A stretch of 64,000 bases of DNA from Aurantimonas endophytica (lineage in GTDB: Bacteria > Pseudomonadota > Alphaproteobacteria > Rhizobiales > Rhizobiaceae): positions 434,001 through 498,000 of the forward strand of contig NZ_JACIEM010000004.1 in the NCBI RefSeq assembly GCF_014196845.1, written 5' to 3'. Shown here in pieces: positions 56,302 through 64,000 of the stretch. The position numbers and the translations under genes were made by a program. Within the stretch, counting starts at the first letter, position 1. Each line of letters opens with the position of its first letter. The notes under the pieces were generated by a model, which was given only the letters and a program-made list of their open reading frames with translations, had not been told where the DNA came from and ran no database searches.

Positions 56302-56907
56302 CTAAAGCCGCTCGATGATCTCGGCGCGACCCTCGTCTGCTTCGGGCACGGCGATCGCCGACAGCCGCGGCACGATGTCGGCGACGTCGTCGATGACGAT
56401 CGGCTGCACCTGATGCGCGCTGTGGATGAAGCCCTCGTCCCTCATATGGTCGAAGAGCCGGGCGAGTGGATCCCAGAACCCGCCGACATTGGCGATGACG
56501 ATCGGCTTGGCGTGCCGGCCGAGCTGGCTCCAGGTCATGATCTCGACCAGCTCCTCCAGCGTGCCGATCCCGCCGGGCAGCGCCACGAAGGCGTCGGAGC
56601 GCTGGAACATCAGGTGCTTGCGCTCGTGCATGTCCTCGGTCACGACGAGTTCGTCGAGCCGGTCGAGCTCGCGCTCCGTCGCCTCCATGTCGATGAGGAA
56701 GCGCGGGATGATGCCGGTGACCTGGCCGCCGGCGGCGACGACGCCGTCCGAGACCGCACCCATGATGCCGCGCGTGCCGCCGCCATAGACCAGCCGCATG
56801 CCGGCCTCGGCCATGTCGCGGCCGAGCTGCCTGCCGCTTTCGACATAATGGGGATCGCGCCCGGCGGAGGACCCGCAATAGACGCACACGGAACGAATCT
56901 GATTCAT
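56302..56907 (-). CDS. LOG family protein (cytokinin riboside 5'-monophosphate phosphoribohydrolase-like)
   Basis: The 201-residue product starts MNQIRSVCVYCGSSAGRDPH and has the two LOG signatures GGGTRGIMG and PGGIGTLEE. LOG proteins split nucleoside monophosphates such as isopentenyl-AMP to the base; many bacterial members may act on AMP-like substrates. The start lacks a clear ribosome site. It is single, between the nitrilase and the ABC genes. Confidence 0.88.
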   Translation of the reverse strand: MNQIRSVCVYCGSSAGRDPHYVESGRQLGRDMAEAGMRLVYGGGTRGIMGAVSDGVVAAGGQVTGIIPRFLIDMEATERELDRLDELVVTEDMHERKHLMFQRSDAFVALPGGIGTLEELVEIMTWSQLGRHAKPIVIANVGGFWDPLARLFDHMRDEGFIHSAHQVQPIVIDDVADIVPRLSAIAVPEADEGRAEIIERL

Positions 56908-56967
56908 GGGGTCGAAAGTCGGCTGCGGGGGCGGGAAGGTCAAGCGGGGATGGGCAGTGGACGATAG

Positions 56968-56983
56968 GGGCCCGAGGATGACG
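56968..56983 (-). repeat. Fragment of the CGTCATCCTCGGGCCC repeat
   Basis: GGGCCCGAGGATGACG is the exact reverse complement of 50137-50152. It lies in the 213-base region upstream of the LOG gene, where no gene is supported. Confidence 0.45.
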
Positions 56984-57120
56984 CCGTCAGGGAGGGAACG
57001 GCTGTACCTGCACTGTGCGCCGGGAGATGCCGCGAGTGGAAGCGCGGGGGACGCTCGGAGAGAAGCAGAAGGATGCTCGGGCAGGAGCAGCAGAAGCATC
57101 GTGCGCAGAAGCAGCCGCCC

Positions 57121-57879
57121 CTACAGCACCCCCGGGAACAGCCGGTCCAGTTCGGCGAGCTCGCGCTCGCGCCAGGCGGCGTCGCGGGCGGGGCGGGGTG
57201 TCGTGATTTCGTGGATGCCGTGCACCGTGGCGGGGCGGGGCGTCAGGAAGACGATGCGGTCGGACAGTTCCACCGCCTCGCGCTGATTGTGGGTGACCAT
57301 CAGCGCGGTGGTCGGGCGGGCCGACCAGACCGTCGTCAGGAGCGTGCGCAGCCGGCTGGCGGTCATCTCGTCGAGCGAGACGAAGGGCTCGTCGAGGAGG
57401 ATCAGCGACGGTTCGACGGCAAAGGCGCGGGCGAGGGCGGCGCGACGGGCGAGGCCGAGCGATAGTTCGCCGGGAAAGCGCGAGCGCATCGTGTCGAGGC
57501 CGAGGATGGCGAAGAGGTCCGAGAGGTCGGCGCCTTCAAGCTCGGGCGGCAAAGCGAGGCGGACATTCTCCTCGACGGTGCGCCAGGGCAGGAGGCGCGG
57601 CTCCTGGAACACCGCCGCGATGCGGGGCGTCGCGCCCGGCAGCCTCACATGCCCCTCGAATTCCGTGTCGAGGCCGAGCACGATGCGCAGCGTCGTCGTC
57701 TTGCCGCAACCGGAGGGGCCGATCAGCGTCGTGAAGCTGCCGGCGGGCACGGTGAACGCGACGTCGTCGATCGCCTCGAGCAGGCCGCCATCTGCGCCGC
57801 GGAACGCCTTGTTCCGGATCGCGATGTCGAGAGGGTCAGCGGCGCCAGCGCGTGGCACGGGCTTCAAGCGGTTGGACAA
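57121..57879 (-). CDS. ABC transporter ATP-binding protein (NitT/TauT-like)
   Basis: The 252-residue product has Walker A GPSGCGKTT, Walker B LILLDEPFVSLD and a switch histidine in VTHNQREA. The signature, where LSGGQ is usual, reads LSLGLARRAALARAFA. The TTG start at 57879 overlaps the permease gene by 44 bases; a GTG at 57858 would shorten that. Substrate is unknown, and no metabolic genes nearby point to one. Confidence 0.87.
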   Translation of the reverse strand: MSNRLKPVPRAGAADPLDIAIRNKAFRGADGGLLEAIDDVAFTVPAGSFTTLIGPSGCGKTTTLRIVLGLDTEFEGHVRLPGATPRIAAVFQEPRLLPWRTVEENVRLALPPELEGADLSDLFAILGLDTMRSRFPGELSLGLARRAALARAFAVEPSLILLDEPFVSLDEMTASRLRTLLTTVWSARPTTALMVTHNQREAVELSDRIVFLTPRPATVHGIHEITTPRPARDAAWRERELAELDRLFPGVL

Positions 57880-58624
57880 GCAGGAACTCGATCATGAGCA
57901 TGACGGCCACGAAGGCCAGCGTATAGGCGAGGATGGAGGCGACGTCGAAGAGCTGGAAATAGAGGTGGATCTGGAAGCCGACGCCGTTGGAGCGGCCGAG
58001 CAGCTCGACCACCAGCGCGATCTTCCAGATCAGCGAGAGGCCCGACCGGGAGGAGGCAGCAAGATAGGGCTGCAGCTGCGGGATGATGACGTGGCGGAGC
58101 GTTTTCATCCGGCCGAAGCGGTAGACCGAGGCCATCTCCGCCAGCTGGCGGTCGAGCGCCCGGGCGCCCTCGCGCATGGTGACGACGACATTCGGGATCT
58201 TGTTGACGGCGATCGCCCCAATCGCCGCGATCTCGTTGAGGCCGAACCAGATATAGGCCAGCACGATGACCACCAGCGCCGGGATGTTGAGGAAGAGGAT
58301 CAGCCACGGGTCGAAGAAACGGTTGGCCTGCCGGCTCATGCCGAGCGCGACGCCGATGATCGAGCCGAAGACCATCGCGAGGAGGAAGGACGCCGCGACC
58401 CGGAACAGCGTCATGCCGAGATGGAAGAACAGCTCGCCGGTGAGCGCGTCGCGCCAGAAGGCCGCGGCGACGGCGGCCGGCGAGGGCAGGACGCGGCTGT
58501 CGGCGAGCGACGCGGCGACCCACCACACGGCCAGCAGCACCGCCAGCGAGAGGATGACGATCAGGCTGGGCAGCGCCCGGTTCTCGGCCCGGCCGGGACC
58601 GGCAGCAGCAGCATCAAGCGCCAT
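57836..58624 (-). CDS. ABC transporter permease (NitT/TauT-like)
   Basis: ATG at 58624 gives 262 residues with about six membrane helices and the BPD transporter region (IAAIGAIAVNKIPNVVVTMR, then EMASVYRFGRMKTLRHVIIP). It is typical of nitrate/sulfonate/taurine-type permeases. It overlaps the binding-protein gene by 11 bases and the ATPase gene by 44, so the three are one operon. Confidence 0.88.
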   Translation of the reverse strand: MALDAAAAGPGRAENRALPSLIVILSLAVLLAVWWVAASLADSRVLPSPAAVAAAFWRDALTGELFFHLGMTLFRVAASFLLAMVFGSIIGVALGMSRQANRFFDPWLILFLNIPALVVIVLAYIWFGLNEIAAIGAIAVNKIPNVVVTMREGARALDRQLAEMASVYRFGRMKTLRHVIIPQLQPYLAASSRSGLSLIWKIALVVELLGRSNGVGFQIHLYFQLFDVASILAYTLAFVAVMLMIEFLLVQPLEARATRWRR

Positions 58625-59609
58625 TCTTGCGCCCGGTGAAGTAGGTCCCCTCGACGAGCTCCGGGGACGGGCCGACCAGCCGCTCGCCGCCGATCTCGGC
58701 CAGCAGCCGATAGAGCGCACGGGTGTCGGCGATTTCGTCTTCCGCGCTGCGCGTCGGGATGCCCTCGCGGTAGCGGTCGCGCAGCGTTGCCAGGGTCTTC
58801 TCGTTCTCGGCCTTCACCAGCGGCGCGAGCTTCACCCATTCCTCGTCGGAATCGCGCAGGAGCGTCTTGGTTTCGGCGTCGGCAGCGAGGAAGGCTTCGA
58901 TCGCCTTCGGGTGATCTTCCGCGAAACTGTCGCGGAACACCCAGCCTATCGCCGCGACCGGGCCGGCGGTGCCCATCGCCATCGCCGCCTCCGTACCGGA
59001 GATCAGCGTGCGAAAGCCCTGCGCCTCGAGGCGGGCGGCGTAGTGCCAGTAGTTGAGCACGGCATCGAGCTCGCCGCTTTCCGCCTTGGCCGTCAGCAGC
59101 GGCGGCGCGCCATAGACGATCTCGTTCTCCGCCGCGATGTCGAGGCCGTCGCGTTTGGCCAGCGCCTGGATCAGCAGCCAGTTCTTGTCGAGCGGCCCGC
59201 CGGCGACGCCGAGCGTCCTGCCGCGCAGATCAGCGAGCGCCTCCATGCGGCTGTCGCCGGGCACCATGATCGAGCCGACCGAGGTGGAATAGGGCGCGAA
59301 GGTGAAGTCGGCGCCGGCCGCGCGTTGGCGCGAGACCCAGAGCCAGTCCGAGACGATCATGTCGACCGCGCCCGCCTGCAGCGCCACGTTGGAAGGGTCC
59401 TCGCCGGCGAACGGCACCAGCTCGACATCGACGCCGTGGCGCACATCGATGCCGTTGCGGGTCATCGCGTCGAGTTCCCAGTTCACCGTGCCGTATTGCA
59501 GGATGCCGACCCGCAGGGTCTCGAGAGCCGCCGGCTGCTGCGCCGACGCGCAGAGCGTCGAGACGAGGAGAGCCAGCGAAGCAGCGAGTGTCGCGTGAAG
59601 CCATCGCAT
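58614..59609 (-). CDS. ABC transporter substrate-binding protein (NitT/TauT-like)
   Basis: The 331-residue product has a signal peptide (MRWLHATLAASLALLVSTLC, cleavage near ASAQ) and the NMT1/SsuA-type binding fold (LRVGILQYGTVNWELDAM, then GRTLGVAGGPLDKNWLLIQA). It is first gene of the operon. Candidate ligands for the family include sulfonates, nitrate, pyrimidine precursors and phthalate; none can be chosen from sequence. Confidence 0.87.
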   Translation of the reverse strand: MRWLHATLAASLALLVSTLCASAQQPAALETLRVGILQYGTVNWELDAMTRNGIDVRHGVDVELVPFAGEDPSNVALQAGAVDMIVSDWLWVSRQRAAGADFTFAPYSTSVGSIMVPGDSRMEALADLRGRTLGVAGGPLDKNWLLIQALAKRDGLDIAAENEIVYGAPPLLTAKAESGELDAVLNYWHYAARLEAQGFRTLISGTEAAMAMGTAGPVAAIGWVFRDSFAEDHPKAIEAFLAADAETKTLLRDSDEEWVKLAPLVKAENEKTLATLRDRYREGIPTRSAEDEIADTRALYRLLAEIGGERLVGPSPELVEGTYFTGRKNGA

Positions 59610-59721
59610 GAACGATCCTTTCGAAATCGTCGTGGCGTGCCCGCAAGCTTTCTAGCGCGGACCCCGCCCCGCCGTCTCGCTTTCGGGAGCGTTTGGCAAG
59701 ACATAGGGAATATTTCCCGCC

Positions 59722-60312
59722 TCAGGAACGCGCGTCGATCGCCTCGGCGATCTCGTCCGCCATCTTCAAGAGACGAACGATCACCGGCACGGCCAGCGCG
59801 ACGATATTGCGGTCCTGGCCGCGGGCGCGCTGTGCCTCGCGCACTTCGTCGGCGATGGCAGAGACGGCCGGAATGAAGCGGATGGCGAGCGACAGCGCGA
59901 GGCTCACCTTGGTGACGTCGACGCCGACGCGGCCGAGCGGCCCGAGCGCCCACTCGATCACCGCGACGAGCTCGGCGGTGCGCGTCGTCAGCGTCACCAG
60001 CGAAGCCGCCAGGATCAGCGCGGCGAAGCGCAGGACGAGGAGCAGCGCCGGTTCGAGCCCGACAAGCCAGAGCTGCACGGCGAACAGGATGCCGAGGATC
60101 CACAGCGCCGGGCGGATCTGCGCGAAGGCGACGCGCGCCGGGATCCGGGCCAGCGCAAAGGCGGCGAGAGTGATAGCGAGCGCGGCCGCGGCGAGGGCGA
60201 CGTCGTCCACCGCGAAGAGTAGCGTGCCGAGGCCGAGCAGCAGCGCCAGCTTGGTGCCGGCGCGGGCGCGGTGCACGGGGCTCGTCCCCGGCCGGTAGAG
60301 CCCGGCGATCAT
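59722..60312 (-). CDS. bioN: Biotin transporter energy-coupling membrane protein BioN
   Basis: The 196-residue product has five or so membrane helices and the EcfT/CbiQ coupling motif in the cytosolic region (REAQRARGQDRNIVALAVPV). It is the last gene of bioY-bioM-bioN and overlaps bioM by four bases. Together they form a group I ECF transporter with the ATPase. A GGGAA-TAT-TTCCC palindrome lies just after its stop (59706-59718). Confidence 0.9.
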   Translation of the reverse strand: MIAGLYRPGTSPVHRARAGTKLALLLGLGTLLFAVDDVALAAAALAITLAAFALARIPARVAFAQIRPALWILGILFAVQLWLVGLEPALLLVLRFAALILAASLVTLTTRTAELVAVIEWALGPLGRVGVDVTKVSLALSLAIRFIPAVSAIADEVREAQRARGQDRNIVALAVPVIVRLLKMADEIAEAIDARS

Positions 60313-60983
60313 CCGGCGATCACCCGGTAGGCGGCGATGGCCTCGCGCGGAGCCGCGTCGGCGACGAGCCGGCCCGCCTCGAACACCAGCACGCGGTCGA
60401 AACCGGCGAGCAGATCCAGGTCGTGGGTGACGAAGACGACGTGCTGGTCGAGCGCGGCGACGGCGTCCATCACCCGGCGCGTGTTGCGCAGGTCGAGCAG
60501 CGTCGTCGGCTCGTCCATGACCAGCCAGGCCGGTTCGGTCACCATGACCCCGGCCAGCGCCACCATCTGGCGCTCGCCGCCGGACAGCTCATGCGCCAGC
60601 CGGTCCTCGAAGCCGGCGAGGCCGAAGCGCTCCAGCGCCGCCTGCACGCGCCCGGCGATCGCTGCCTTGTCGAGGCCGCGGCCCTTCAGCCCGAAGGCGA
60701 GGTCCTCGCCGACGGTGGGATAGACGATCTGGTTGTCCGGGTTCTGGAAGACGAAGCCGACGCGGCGGCGCACCTCCTTGCCCTTCGCCTTCGTGTCCAG
60801 CCCGTCGACGCTGACGTCGCCCGTCGCCGGCAGGACGAGACCGTTGAGCAGCCGGGCGAAGCTGCTCTTGCCCGAGCCGTTGGCGCCGATGATGCCGACG
60901 CGGCGCTCGGCGAACGTCAGGTCGAGATCGGACAGGACGATGCGTCCGGCCCGCTCGACCGAGACGCCGCGAAGGACGATCAC
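60309..60983 (-). CDS. bioM: Biotin transporter ATPase BioM
   Basis: The start is inferred to be GTG at 60983, giving MIVLRGVSVERAGRIVLSDL and 224 residues, as in other BioM proteins; the open frame continues upstream through bioY's other frame. Walker A GANGSGKSS, signature LSGGERQMVALAGVM and Walker B WLVMDEPTTLLD are intact. It energises BioY-mediated uptake with BioN. There are 23 bases after the bioY stop and no strong ribosome site, so coupling is likely. Confidence 0.9.
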   Translation of the reverse strand: MIVLRGVSVERAGRIVLSDLDLTFAERRVGIIGANGSGKSSFARLLNGLVLPATGDVSVDGLDTKAKGKEVRRRVGFVFQNPDNQIVYPTVGEDLAFGLKGRGLDKAAIAGRVQAALERFGLAGFEDRLAHELSGGERQMVALAGVMVTEPAWLVMDEPTTLLDLRNTRRVMDAVAALDQHVVFVTHDLDLLAGFDRVLVFEAGRLVADAAPREAIAAYRVIAG

Positions 60984-61006
60984 CGCAGGGCCGGACGCAT
61001 CGCGCC

Positions 61007-61570
61007 TCAGGCCGAGCGGGCGCGGCGTGGCGCGATCAGTGGATAGGCGCGCCGCACCGCGACGATCACCGCCGCGGCGACGCCGGCCTTGATCAGGTCG
61101 CCGGGGATGAAGGCGACGGCCGAGCCGATGAAGGCCTCCCGAAGCCCCATGCCGGACATCGCCGAATACCAAGGCACGCCGATCGCATAGATCACGCCGA
61201 TGCCGCCGAGCACGGCGACGGCGAAGGCGAGCGGGAAGGACAGGCGCGTCCAAAAGCGCTCGGTCAGCCAGCCGATGACGAAGCTCGCCGCGACCCAGCC
61301 ATAGATGAAGCCAGCCCAGGGCCCGACGAAGGGTGCCAGGCCGCCGCGGCCGCCCGAGAGCAGCGGCAGGCCGACGGCGACCAGCGCCAGGAAAAGCAGC
61401 ATGGCGAGGACGCCGCGCCGCGCGCCGAGAATGCCGCCCATCAGCATCGGCCCCATCGACTGCGCGGTGATCGGAATGCCGAGCGCCGGGATCATCAGGG
61501 GCGGAAAGGCGCCCAGCACCGCCATCAGGGCGGCGAAAAGGGCGATGAAGACGATGTCTCTGGTGGTCAT
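61007..61570 (-). CDS. bioY: Biotin-binding membrane protein BioY
   Basis: The 187-residue product has six membrane helices and the BioY signature (IPALGIPITAQSMGPMLMGG, then GGRGGLAPFVGPWAGFIYGW). It is the substrate-binding unit of the biotin ECF transporter and the first gene of bioYMN. No BioR-type box (TTATCTATAA-like) was seen in the 146 bases upstream, so regulation is not shown by sequence. Confidence 0.95.
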   Translation of the reverse strand: MTTRDIVFIALFAALMAVLGAFPPLMIPALGIPITAQSMGPMLMGGILGARRGVLAMLLFLALVAVGLPLLSGGRGGLAPFVGPWAGFIYGWVAASFVIGWLTERFWTRLSFPLAFAVAVLGGIGVIYAIGVPWYSAMSGMGLREAFIGSAVAFIPGDLIKAGVAAAVIVAVRRAYPLIAPRRARSA

Positions 61571-61716
61571 GGCGGGTCTCTTGCGGGCGGGAAGGCGTCA
61601 CAGCTGCAACGGGTCCGAATGCGGCACGTCAAGCGGATCGGGCGACAAAGGTCAACGGCGGATGCGCGTCGCGCCGGCTGCCGTCCGTTGCAGCGTCCTC
61701 TCCGCGTCTGCGCGGC

Positions 61717-62112
61717 TCAGGCGGCCGCGATGTCGGTGTGGGCGAAGTCGTCGCCCTTATAGAGCAGCGGAACGTCGAAATGCCGGGCGCAGGCATAGGC
61801 GAAGCAGTCGCCGAAGTTCAGCCCGGCTTTGTGCCGGCCCTTGCCGAAGCGGGCATAGGCCTCGACTGCGAGGGCGGCAGCCTCGGGCGGGATCGCGACG
61901 ATGGCGATGTGCATCTCAATCAGATAATCCAGAACGGCCGCCTGCGCGTTTTCCAGCTGCCAATCGACGCGGCGGGAGCAGGAAATAACCGTCTCCCAGA
62001 TCACCGTGGGTGATACGAGCAGCCTGTCGGCCGACTTCATTCGCGCCAGGATCGTTTCGGCATCCTCCTCCTCGAGCACCAAAGCGCAAAGGGCCGAGGC
62101 GTCAACGAACAT
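61717..62112 (-). CDS. vapC: VapC toxin (PIN domain)
   Basis: ATG at 62112 overlaps the vapB stop by one base (TGATG) and gives 131 residues; a TTG one codon earlier is possible. PIN residues: Asp4 (MFVDASALCAL), Glu near 41 (VIWETVIS), Asp near 102 (NFGDCFAYACA) and a final Asp (KGDDFAHTD). It matches VapC30/49-type ribonuclease toxins. It is paired with an Rv0623-like antitoxin. Confidence 0.9.
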   Translation of the reverse strand: MFVDASALCALVLEEEDAETILARMKSADRLLVSPTVIWETVISCSRRVDWQLENAQAAVLDYLIEMHIAIVAIPPEAAALAVEAYARFGKGRHKAGLNFGDCFAYACARHFDVPLLYKGDDFAHTDIAAA

Positions 62113-62393
62113 CAATCATCCTCGTAGAGGCTGTCGATCCATTCTTTCGTCACCGGTAGTCCCGGGCCGCCCGCCGGATACCTGGCGCGGATCGTGCGCG
62201 CGACCCTCAATCCGTTGTCGACGTAAGCCTGCGTCTGCGGGTCGACTTTCGACGGTTTCAATTCCGTCGCCGTGTTCCGCTCCAACTCAGACCGCAACGC
62301 CTGGCGCACTGCCTCGGTCTTGCTGGTCTTCTTGAGCTTGGCGAGGCGGTCGGCGAGTTCGCCGACCTCGCGGTCCTTGACGTAGAGCGGCAT
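62112..62393 (-). CDS. vapB: VapB antitoxin (PSK_trans_fac type)
   Basis: The 93-residue product begins MPLYVKDREVGELADRLAKL, the Rv0623/PSK_trans_fac pattern of VapB antitoxins, with KTEAVRQALRSELER forming the DNA-binding helix region. The tail would wrap the PIN toxin. GGAGG is five bases before the ATG, and a double palindrome lies just upstream. Confidence 0.88.
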   Translation of the reverse strand: MPLYVKDREVGELADRLAKLKKTSKTEAVRQALRSELERNTATELKPSKVDPQTQAYVDNGLRVARTIRARYPAGGPGLPVTKEWIDSLYEDD

Positions 62394-62407
62394 GACGGCC
62401 TCCGGAT

Positions 62408-62438
62408 GGATATCCTCAAGGTAATGGGGGGATATCCC
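62408..62438. promoter_or_regulatory. Double-palindrome operator of vapBC
   Basis: GGATATCC (62408-62415) and GGGATATCCC (62429-62438) are perfect palindromes whose centres are 22 bases apart, two helix turns, so two antitoxin dimers could sit on one face. They lie 15 to 45 bases upstream of vapB. Confidence 0.7.
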
Positions 62439-62508
62439 GTTGTCTAGCGGTAGGAGGTGACCGGTTGCGCATACACGCGGCGCAGCCTCAGGGCCGCGAT
62501 CGCTCGAC

Positions 62509-63996
62509 TTACGATGTCAGCGTCCGCCGTACCGCATCGGCCCAGCCGGTCAGCTTGCGGCCGCGGGTCACCGCGTCCATCTGCGGTGTGAAGCGGCGTT
62601 CGAGATGCCAGCGCTGGGCGAAGCCCGCCATGTCGGGCCAGACGCCGGCCTTCTGTCCGGCGACCCAGGCGGCGCCCAAGGCCGTCGTCTCCAGCACCAC
62701 CGGCCTGTCGACCGGCGCGTCGAGAATGTCGGCGAGGCGCTGCATCGTCCAGTCCGACGCGACCATGCCACCGTCCACCCTGAGGATCGTGTCGGAGGCG
62801 CCCGACCAGTCTCGCCGCATGGCGGTGAGAAGGTCGGCGGTCTGGAAGCACACGGCCTCGAGCGCGGCCCGGGCCAGTTCGTCGGGCCCGGTCTTGCGGG
62901 TCAGGCCGTAGATCGCGCCGCGGGCCTCGGCGTCCCACCACGGTGCCCCGAGGCCGGTGAAGGCCGGCACCATGTAGACATCCTGGGCTTCGTCGGCCCG
63001 CGCCGCCATCGGGCCGGTCTGCTCGGCCCGGTCGACGATCTTCAGACCGTCGCGCAGCCACTGCACCGCCGCGCCGGCGACGAAGATCGAGCCCTCGAGC
63101 GCGAAGGCGGTCTTGCCGGCCAGGCGATAGGCGATCGTCGTCAGCAGCCGGTTGTGCGAGGTAATGCGCTCGGCGCCGGTGTTGAGCACGGCGAAGCAGC
63201 CGGTGCCGTAGGTGGATTTCACCATGCCGGGTTCGAAGCAGGCCTGGCCGAGCGTCGCCGCATGCTGGTCACCAGCGACGCCGCGGATCGGGATCGCCGC
63301 GCCGAACAGCGAAGCGTCGGTGGTGCCGAATTCGGCGTCGCAATCCTCGACGCTCGGCAGCAGCGCGCGCGGCACGCGAAGGAGCCGCAGCAGCTCGTCG
63401 TCCCAGTCGTTGGCCGCGATGTCGAACAGCATCGTCCGCGAGGCATTGGTGGCGTCGGTAGCGTGGACGCGGCCGCCGGTGAGGCGCCAGAGCAGGAAGG
63501 AGTCGACGGTCCCGAAGGCGAGCTTGCCGGCCTCGGCCTTCGCCCGCGCGCCGTCGACATTGTCGAGCAGCCAGGCGATCTTGGTGCCGGAGAAATACGG
63601 ATCGACGATGAGACCGGTCTTCGCGGTGATCGCCGGTTCGCTGCCTTCGGCGACGAGGCGCTGGCAGATCTCGGCGGTGCGCCGGTCCTGCCAGACGATG
63701 GCATTGTGGATCGGCTTGCCGGTGGCGCGGTCCCAGATCAGCGTCGTCTCGCGCTGGTTGGTGATGCCGAGCGCGGCGATGTCGGCTGCCGACAGCGAGG
63801 CGTCGGCGAGCGCCGAGCGGACGGTCGCGACCACCGACGACCAGATGTCTTCCGGATCGTGCTCGACCCAGCCGGAGCGGGGGAAATGCTGCGGGAATTC
63901 CTCCTGGCCCATCCCGACGACCCGGAAACCGTCGTCGAAGACGATGGCGCGGGAGGAGGTCGTGCCCTGGTCGATGGCGAGGACGTAGCCGGACAT
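62509..63996 (-). CDS. glpK: Glycerol kinase
   Basis: The 495-residue product has [15 protein letters not shown] (phosphate 1), the glycerol-binding [44 protein letters not shown] and [11 protein letters not shown]. It phosphorylates glycerol to glycerol 3-phosphate. It is full length. Upstream sequence lies outside the window, so its operon partners and promoter cannot be seen; vapB follows after 115 bases. Confidence 0.97.
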   Translation of the reverse strand: MSGYVLAIDQGTTSSRAIVFDDGFRVVGMGQEEFPQHFPRSGWVEHDPEDIWSSVVATVRSALADASLSAADIAALGITNQRETTLIWDRATGKPIHNAIVWQDRRTAEICQRLVAEGSEPAITAKTGLIVDPYFSGTKIAWLLDNVDGARAKAEAGKLAFGTVDSFLLWRLTGGRVHATDATNASRTMLFDIAANDWDDELLRLLRVPRALLPSVEDCDAEFGTTDASLFGAAIPIRGVAGDQHAATLGQACFEPGMVKSTYGTGCFAVLNTGAERITSHNRLLTTIAYRLAGKTAFALEGSIFVAGAAVQWLRDGLKIVDRAEQTGPMAARADEAQDVYMVPAFTGLGAPWWDAEARGAIYGLTRKTGPDELARAALEAVCFQTADLLTAMRRDWSGASDTILRVDGGMVASDWTMQRLADILDAPVDRPVVLETTALGAAWVAGQKAGVWPDMAGFAQRWHLERRFTPQMDAVTRGRKLTGWADAVRRTLTS

Positions 63997-64000
63997 TGGC

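Noticed and set aside
60309-61601. A 430-residue fused bioY-bioM product
   Set aside because: The upstream part is bioY read in the wrong frame; BioM begins near 60983.
61571-61716. BioR operator upstream of bioY
   Set aside because: No TTATCTATAA-like palindrome was found; the region shows only a weak promoter-like pair.

Overview
The window is a GC-rich chromosomal segment of an alphaproteobacterium of the order Hyphomicrobiales (Rhizobiales). Evidence for this: a two-cysteine rhizobial porin, the rpoZ-rsh-pyrE-lepB-rnc-era-recO gene order, a single bifunctional Rsh, a bioY-bioM-bioN biotin transporter, a TIGR02301 protein, DUF2147 proteins, and dispersed CTCCCCCCTTGTGGGGGAG and CCCGGGCTTGACCCGGG repeats. 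The family may be Aurantimonadaceae or a relative; that is inference from gene content and recall, not a search.

Layout. 1-8.7 kb is accessory in character: a truncated endonuclease/phosphatase gene, AMP nucleosidase, a GST, three DUF2147 exported paralogues, a cupin protein and a BdcR-BdcA pair, with at least four copies of a composite inverted repeat between 4.4 and 7.6 kb. 8.7-9.6 kb is an AT-richer islet with one unrecognised two-helix membrane protein. 9.6-12 kb holds an aminotransferase, a gamma carbonic anhydrase and a ferritin-like protein. 12-19.7 kb is a DNA-repair block: ku-ligD (end joining) divergent from an SbcD/SbcC-like pair. 20-21.3 kb is a porin with an EF-hand-like calcium loop. 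21.5-22.8 kb is a membrane-anchored helix-hairpin-helix protein with an internal duplication.

23-36.5 kb is core housekeeping: a lytic transglycosylase, dapA, smpB, a peroxiredoxin, a uracil-DNA glycosylase coupled to a NYN nuclease, rpoZ, rsh, pyrE, a DUF2062 protein, lepB-rnc-era-recO. acpS and pdxJ, usually in this neighbourhood in rhizobia, are not here. 36.5-49.9 kb: an MFS transporter, panC-panB, a Phd/PIN toxin-antitoxin pair, a tyrosine phosphatase, an HD hydrolase, YgfZ, dihydroorotase, an ankyrin protein, several conserved unknowns, a Nudix hydrolase, an SRAP protein and cysS. 50-56.2 kb: a second PIN/antitoxin pair, two proline iminopeptidase paralogues around a GFA protein, RarD, and a GNAT-nitrilase fusion. 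56.3-64 kb: a LOG protein, a NitT/TauT-type ABC transporter, bioN-bioM-bioY, vapC-vapB with a double-palindrome operator, and glpK, whose start lies at 63996.

Genes that work together: ku with ligD (and perhaps the SbcCD-like pair); rnc-era-recO with lepB as one overlapping transcript; panC-panB for pantothenate; bioYMN for biotin uptake; and three small toxin-antitoxin operons with overlapping genes. No tRNA, rRNA, CRISPR array, intact insertion sequence or prophage was recognised.
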